From Promethearchaeum sp. (GTDB lineage Archaea; Asgardarchaeota; Lokiarchaeia; Sigyniarchaeales; Promethearchaeaceae), in NCBI GenBank assembly GCA_030611625.1, contig JAUWPK010000137.1:1-8820 (forward strand): 8,820 nt of DNA, in the 5' to 3' direction. Under the pieces are notes generated by a model. It saw only the letters and a program-made list of their open reading frames with translations. It searched no databases and was not told the origin of the DNA. The first letter of the stretch is position 1. Each line of letters starts with the position of its first letter. Positions 6,680 through 8,820 of the stretch are shown here, one piece after another. The translations under genes were made by a program, and so were the position numbers.

Positions 6680-8008
6680 CTAATTTCGAATCTTTTTTCT
6701 AATTTTTTTTATAGATCTATTAAAATACACGATTGTAATACCATACCAAATAACTAGCACAATAATTCCTAATATTCCCCCATAAAGCCAGTTCAATGGT
6801 TGCTTTACGATGAAAATATCAAGAATATATACTACAATTAAAGCAACAAGCATCATAATTGTTATAATAATCGTAATTCCAAAGATTCTTGGGAATTTTT
6901 TAATAATAACAAAATATGAAATACCACCTATTGCGAAAACCGAAAAACTTAGCGCATAATTTGGAATATCTATTGGTAAAACCCATTGAGTTACGATTAT
7001 TGCAAAGATCCCAGAGATTCCAGATAAAGCCATAATGTTTTTTACCAAATCCTTTTCATTCAGCTTTCCATTTGCTAAAATTAAGCGCGGTAATGTTAAA
7101 GGTGCACCTGGTTCAAGTGAAGCATGGATGAAATCATCTTCACCCATGTTAATATCTTTTATTTTGACAGTATGACTCTCTTTAAACCCGCGTACTGATG
7201 CAATAACATAAAAACTATTGAAAATTTGTGGAAGCATAACTAATACCATTGCAACTTCTAAAGATCCTAAAATACCAAGCATAGCTATAGCGGCTCCAAT
7301 TGTTAGGGTTCCAACATCTCCAGGAAAAACTTTAGCGGGGAATTTATTAAATAGATAAAATGCCAAACCTGCACCCAATATAACCACTCCAAATATTACC
7401 CCTTCACCTGATTGTGTCATTATCGCAGCAATTATCATAAAAAAAGTAGCAATACTAGTAGTACCTGAACCTTCACCGTTGTAACCTTCAAGCATATTAA
7501 CAGTATTAGTAAGAATTAACACAATAAACGGTAAAACTAAAGGATAGATTATATTTAGCCTAAGTTGCCCTAAAACAGGTAGTTTCGGACTATTTACACT
7601 AATCCATCCAATAGATGGGAGATTAAAGATAAAAACAGGCAATCCTGCAATAATTAATAGAATTATTTTCTTTATCGAAGAAAATTGTTTTCGATCATCA
7701 ATAAATCCAATCCCACCCGCAAAAATAATCGTTATTATGAAAACCAATACCTCCATCCATAATTCGGAATAGAAAATACCAATTAAAATTGATCCAATAA
7801 TTAATGCAATTGTCATTCCGAGCCCGCCCGACTCAGGCGTTGGAGTTCGGCTCTTTTTATGGATATCATATCCGATCCATCCTCTTTTTTTTATCCATTT
7901 TATCAGTGGAGGATACAATAAATATGTAAAGAAAAACACAAATAATCCAATGGAAAATATAATAATTCCATCAATCCAAGTTAAATCAAGATCAGAGAAT
8001 GTAAACAT
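6680..8008 (-). CDS. Alg7/DPAGT1-like UDP-GlcNAc:polyprenyl-phosphate GlcNAc-1-phosphate transferase (GT4 family)
   Basis: Integral membrane enzyme that moves a HexNAc-1-phosphate from UDP-sugar to polyprenyl (dolichyl) phosphate on the cytosolic face, the first step of N-glycan assembly. It has 442 residues with about ten or more hydrophobic segments. Family motifs: TPTPESGGLGM (55-65); the metal-binding pair Asp104-Asp105 in GFIDDRKQ; NTVNMLEGYNGEGSG (168-182), the counterpart of NxxNxxDGxDG in WecA/MraY; and FPGDVGTL (228-235), with Asp231. The stretch MLPQIFNSFY (258-267), then LTLPRLILANGKL (304-316), follows the order seen in eukaryotic Alg7 rather than bacterial WecA; Alg7 also has an acidic-poor NAGxNG-like third motif. 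About three extra membrane spans follow residue 350, so it is somewhat longer than typical Alg7. First gene of the operon; its stop touches the possible GTG of the acyltransferase. Donor sugar identity (GlcNAc or a modified sugar) is not readable from sequence. Confidence 0.9.
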   Translation of the reverse strand: MFTFSDLDLTWIDGIIIFSIGLFVFFFTYLLYPPLIKWIKKRGWIGYDIHKKSRTPTPESGGLGMTIALIIGSILIGIFYSELWMEVLVFIITIIFAGGIGFIDDRKQFSSIKKIILLIIAGLPVFIFNLPSIGWISVNSPKLPVLGQLRLNIIYPLVLPFIVLILTNTVNMLEGYNGEGSGTTSIATFFMIIAAIMTQSGEGVIFGVVILGAGLAFYLFNKFPAKVFPGDVGTLTIGAAIAMLGILGSLEVAMVLVMLPQIFNSFYVIASVRGFKESHTVKIKDINMGEDDFIHASLEPGAPLTLPRLILANGKLNEKDLVKNIMALSGISGIFAIIVTQWVLPIDIPNYALSFSVFAIGGISYFVIIKKFPRIFGITIIITIMMLVALIVVYILDIFIVKQPLNWLYGGILGIIVLVIWYGITIVYFNRSIKKIRKKIRN

Positions 8009-8104
8009 AAATTAAAAATCACTTAAGATGAGATAGTTTGATAAATATGATACCAAATTTTTTCATTGTAACTCTAAGTGATCCAACTCTTGAAAAATCT
8101 TTCT

Positions 8105-8240
8105 AAAAACGACTTCGGCAAACTTGCTGGTGGAACCCCAAACTGAGAAAGTGCGAAAAAACGGCAAAAAGCGGCACGATGGGGGGAAAAAAGATCCGAA
8201 ACAAACTTTTTGGAGGAACTTAGTCCGAAAAAAGATCCAA
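8105..8240. repeat. Phased A-tracts with short direct repeats in G+C-richer spacer
   Basis: Runs of 5-6 A centre near 8107, 8158, 8168, 8189 and 8230, with spacings close to whole multiples of 10.3 bp, as in intrinsically curved DNA. The segment also holds two similar 18-mers (8119-8136 and 8202-8219, 15 of 18 identical), a 12-mer GAAAAAAGATCC found twice (8186-8197 and 8227-8238), and the tandem AAAAAACGGC/AAAAAGCGGC (8156-8175). Base composition is clearly richer in G and C than the flanks. Confidence 0.5.
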
Positions 8241-8306
8241 GAAGAAATTCGTTTCAATCCTTTAAATATTGAATTATGAATTTTCATAACATATATTATG
8301 TTGAGT

Positions 8307-8379
8307 ATTTTTCAAAAGTTTTACAATGGAAATAAAAAGATTTACAATGAAAAATAAATTTTTCAAAAGAATTACAATG
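8307..8379 (-). repeat. Degenerate 22-24 bp repeat cluster, minus orientation (three copies)
   Basis: Copies lie at 8307-8328, 8331-8349 and 8356-8379. Read on the minus strand each begins CATTGTAA, followed by a short T-rich linker and, in the first and third, TTTTGAAAAAT. The third copy matches the plus-strand copy at 8618-8641 at 23 of 24 positions. The second copy lacks the GAAAA part. The core is itself an imperfect palindrome, so each copy could bind a dimeric protein. Confidence 0.7.
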
Positions 8380-8417
8380 AAGCCCTAAATTTTCTTTCCT
8401 GAGTGAGTAAGAGTAAG

Positions 8418-8641
8418 TTGTAAATAATTTGCATTGAAAAGTATAAATTCCTAAATCAATATTTCCTTTCTCATTTGTTGGAATACGGTAAGTAGAATCA
8501 GATTGGATCCAAATCAATACCTATTGTAAATAATTTTCAGATAATTCGTTCATGGTTTATAAATATTGTAATTTATTTGAAAAAATTCCTATCCATTGTA
8601 AATCATTTCAAATTTTTCATTGTAAATCTTTTGAAAAATTT
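8418..8641 (+). repeat. Degenerate 22-24 bp repeat cluster, plus orientation (four to five copies)
   Basis: Copies at 8523-8547, 8565-8587, 8594-8617 and 8618-8641 begin ATTGTAA and most continue into TTTGAAAAA or a near variant. A weaker copy starts at 8418 (TTGTAAATAATTTG). The last copy is the best: CATTGTAAATC followed by TTTTGAAAAATTT. The cluster faces the minus-oriented one at 8307-8379 across about 140 bp. A broken plus copy may lie at 8064-8100, where CATTGTAACTCT and CTTGAAAAATC are separated by 14 bases. Confidence 0.65.
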
Positions 8642-8820
8642 AAGGTGTTTGTACAGTTATGGAAATCCCATGAGCCATGGATATTATTGCAAAAGTTACC
8701 TAGCAAAGCTCATAACATTGAAAAGATAAATATTATGAATTTCCGAAGCTAAGGGAAAAAATGGTGAATTGTGTCGGATCTCCGAAGAAACTCCAATAAA
8801 AGCAAGATTAAATAGGTCTA

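Larger units (their letters stand above)
8009..8820. other. 0.8-kb region without a convincing gene
   Basis: No reading frame here looks like a protein: the open frames are 66-74 codons, low in complexity and built over DNA repeats. The part next to the operon (8009-8070) must hold its promoter; TCATATTTAT on the minus strand (about 8042-8051) is a possible TATA element. Then come an unusually G+C-richer stretch with phased A-tracts (8105-8240) and the facing repeat clusters (8307-8641). The last 180 bases hold a small CCATG-AGC-CATGG hairpin near 8668-8680 and nothing else I can name. On the minus strand one frame is open from the right edge for about 40 codons; it could be a gene tail but I cannot support it. 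No tRNA, rRNA or CRISPR array is visible. Confidence 0.6.

Noticed and set aside
8063..8287. Minus-strand open frame of 74 codons next to the glycan operon
   Set aside because: It runs over the phased A-tract/short-repeat stretch, is dominated by Phe, Lys and Ser from A/T runs, and has no recognisable domain or ribosome site.
8307..8641. CRISPR array
   Set aside because: Repeats are degenerate, face in two directions, and are separated by 0-17 bases rather than uniform spacers.
8296..8752. Two open frames of 66-73 codons, one on each strand, both encoding repeated HCKSFEKF-like peptides
   Set aside because: The shared peptide comes from the same DNA repeat read in the same phase in both orientations. 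The copies are irregularly spaced and there is no other protein-like sequence, so a DNA-level repeat explains it better than a pair of genes.

Overview
The window is an AT-rich (by eye about one third G+C) archaeal segment, most likely from an Asgard archaeon of the Lokiarchaeia/Promethearchaeota type. Four things suggest this: an HMG-CoA synthase with the larger, eukaryote-like architecture; a GlcNAc-1-phosphate transferase that resembles eukaryotic Alg7/DPAGT1; a small protein with the look of the longin-like family that is expanded in Asgards; and archaeal signals (TATA-box promoters, oligo-T terminators, sparse Shine-Dalgarno sites). The lineage is inferred from protein style; no rRNA or other marker gene is present.

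Layout. 1-1530 (minus): HMG-CoA synthase, cut by the left edge, with a C-terminal cysteine cluster that may be a fused DUF35-type zinc ribbon/OB module. 1531-1679: divergent promoter region with an inverted repeat. 1680-2822 (plus): DegT/DnrJ/EryC1/StrS PLP sugar aminotransferase, followed by 2863-3519 (plus), a longin-like protein, and a T-rich terminator. 3727-4863 (plus): lysine 6-dehydrogenase/saccharopine-dehydrogenase-like enzyme with its own TATA box and a good Shine-Dalgarno site. 4930-8008 (minus): a three-gene glycan operon transcribed in the order Alg7-like phosphoglycosyl transferase, left-handed beta-helix acyltransferase, DUF354 GT-B-like protein. 8009-8820: 0.8 kb without a convincing gene, holding evenly phased A-tracts, short direct repeats, and an array of degenerate 22-24 bp repeats in two facing orientations.

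How the genes work together. The Alg7-like enzyme would load the first sugar phosphate onto the polyprenyl (dolichyl) phosphate carrier. The aminotransferase and the hexapeptide acyltransferase form the classic WbpE/WbpD-type pair that aminates and then N-acetylates a nucleotide sugar. DUF354 is a nucleotide-sugar-like fold of unproven activity. Together they point to surface N-glycan or polysaccharide synthesis with an acetamido sugar. HMG-CoA synthase feeds the mevalonate pathway, the source of archaeal lipids and of the polyprenyl carrier; that link is inference only.

Most notable points: a 31-bp imperfect direct repeat (27/31) that brackets the dehydrogenase gene and carries the 3' end of the longin-like gene, as if the gene had been inserted at that end; the possible HMG-CoA synthase-DUF35 fusion; and the structured noncoding region at 8009-8820.
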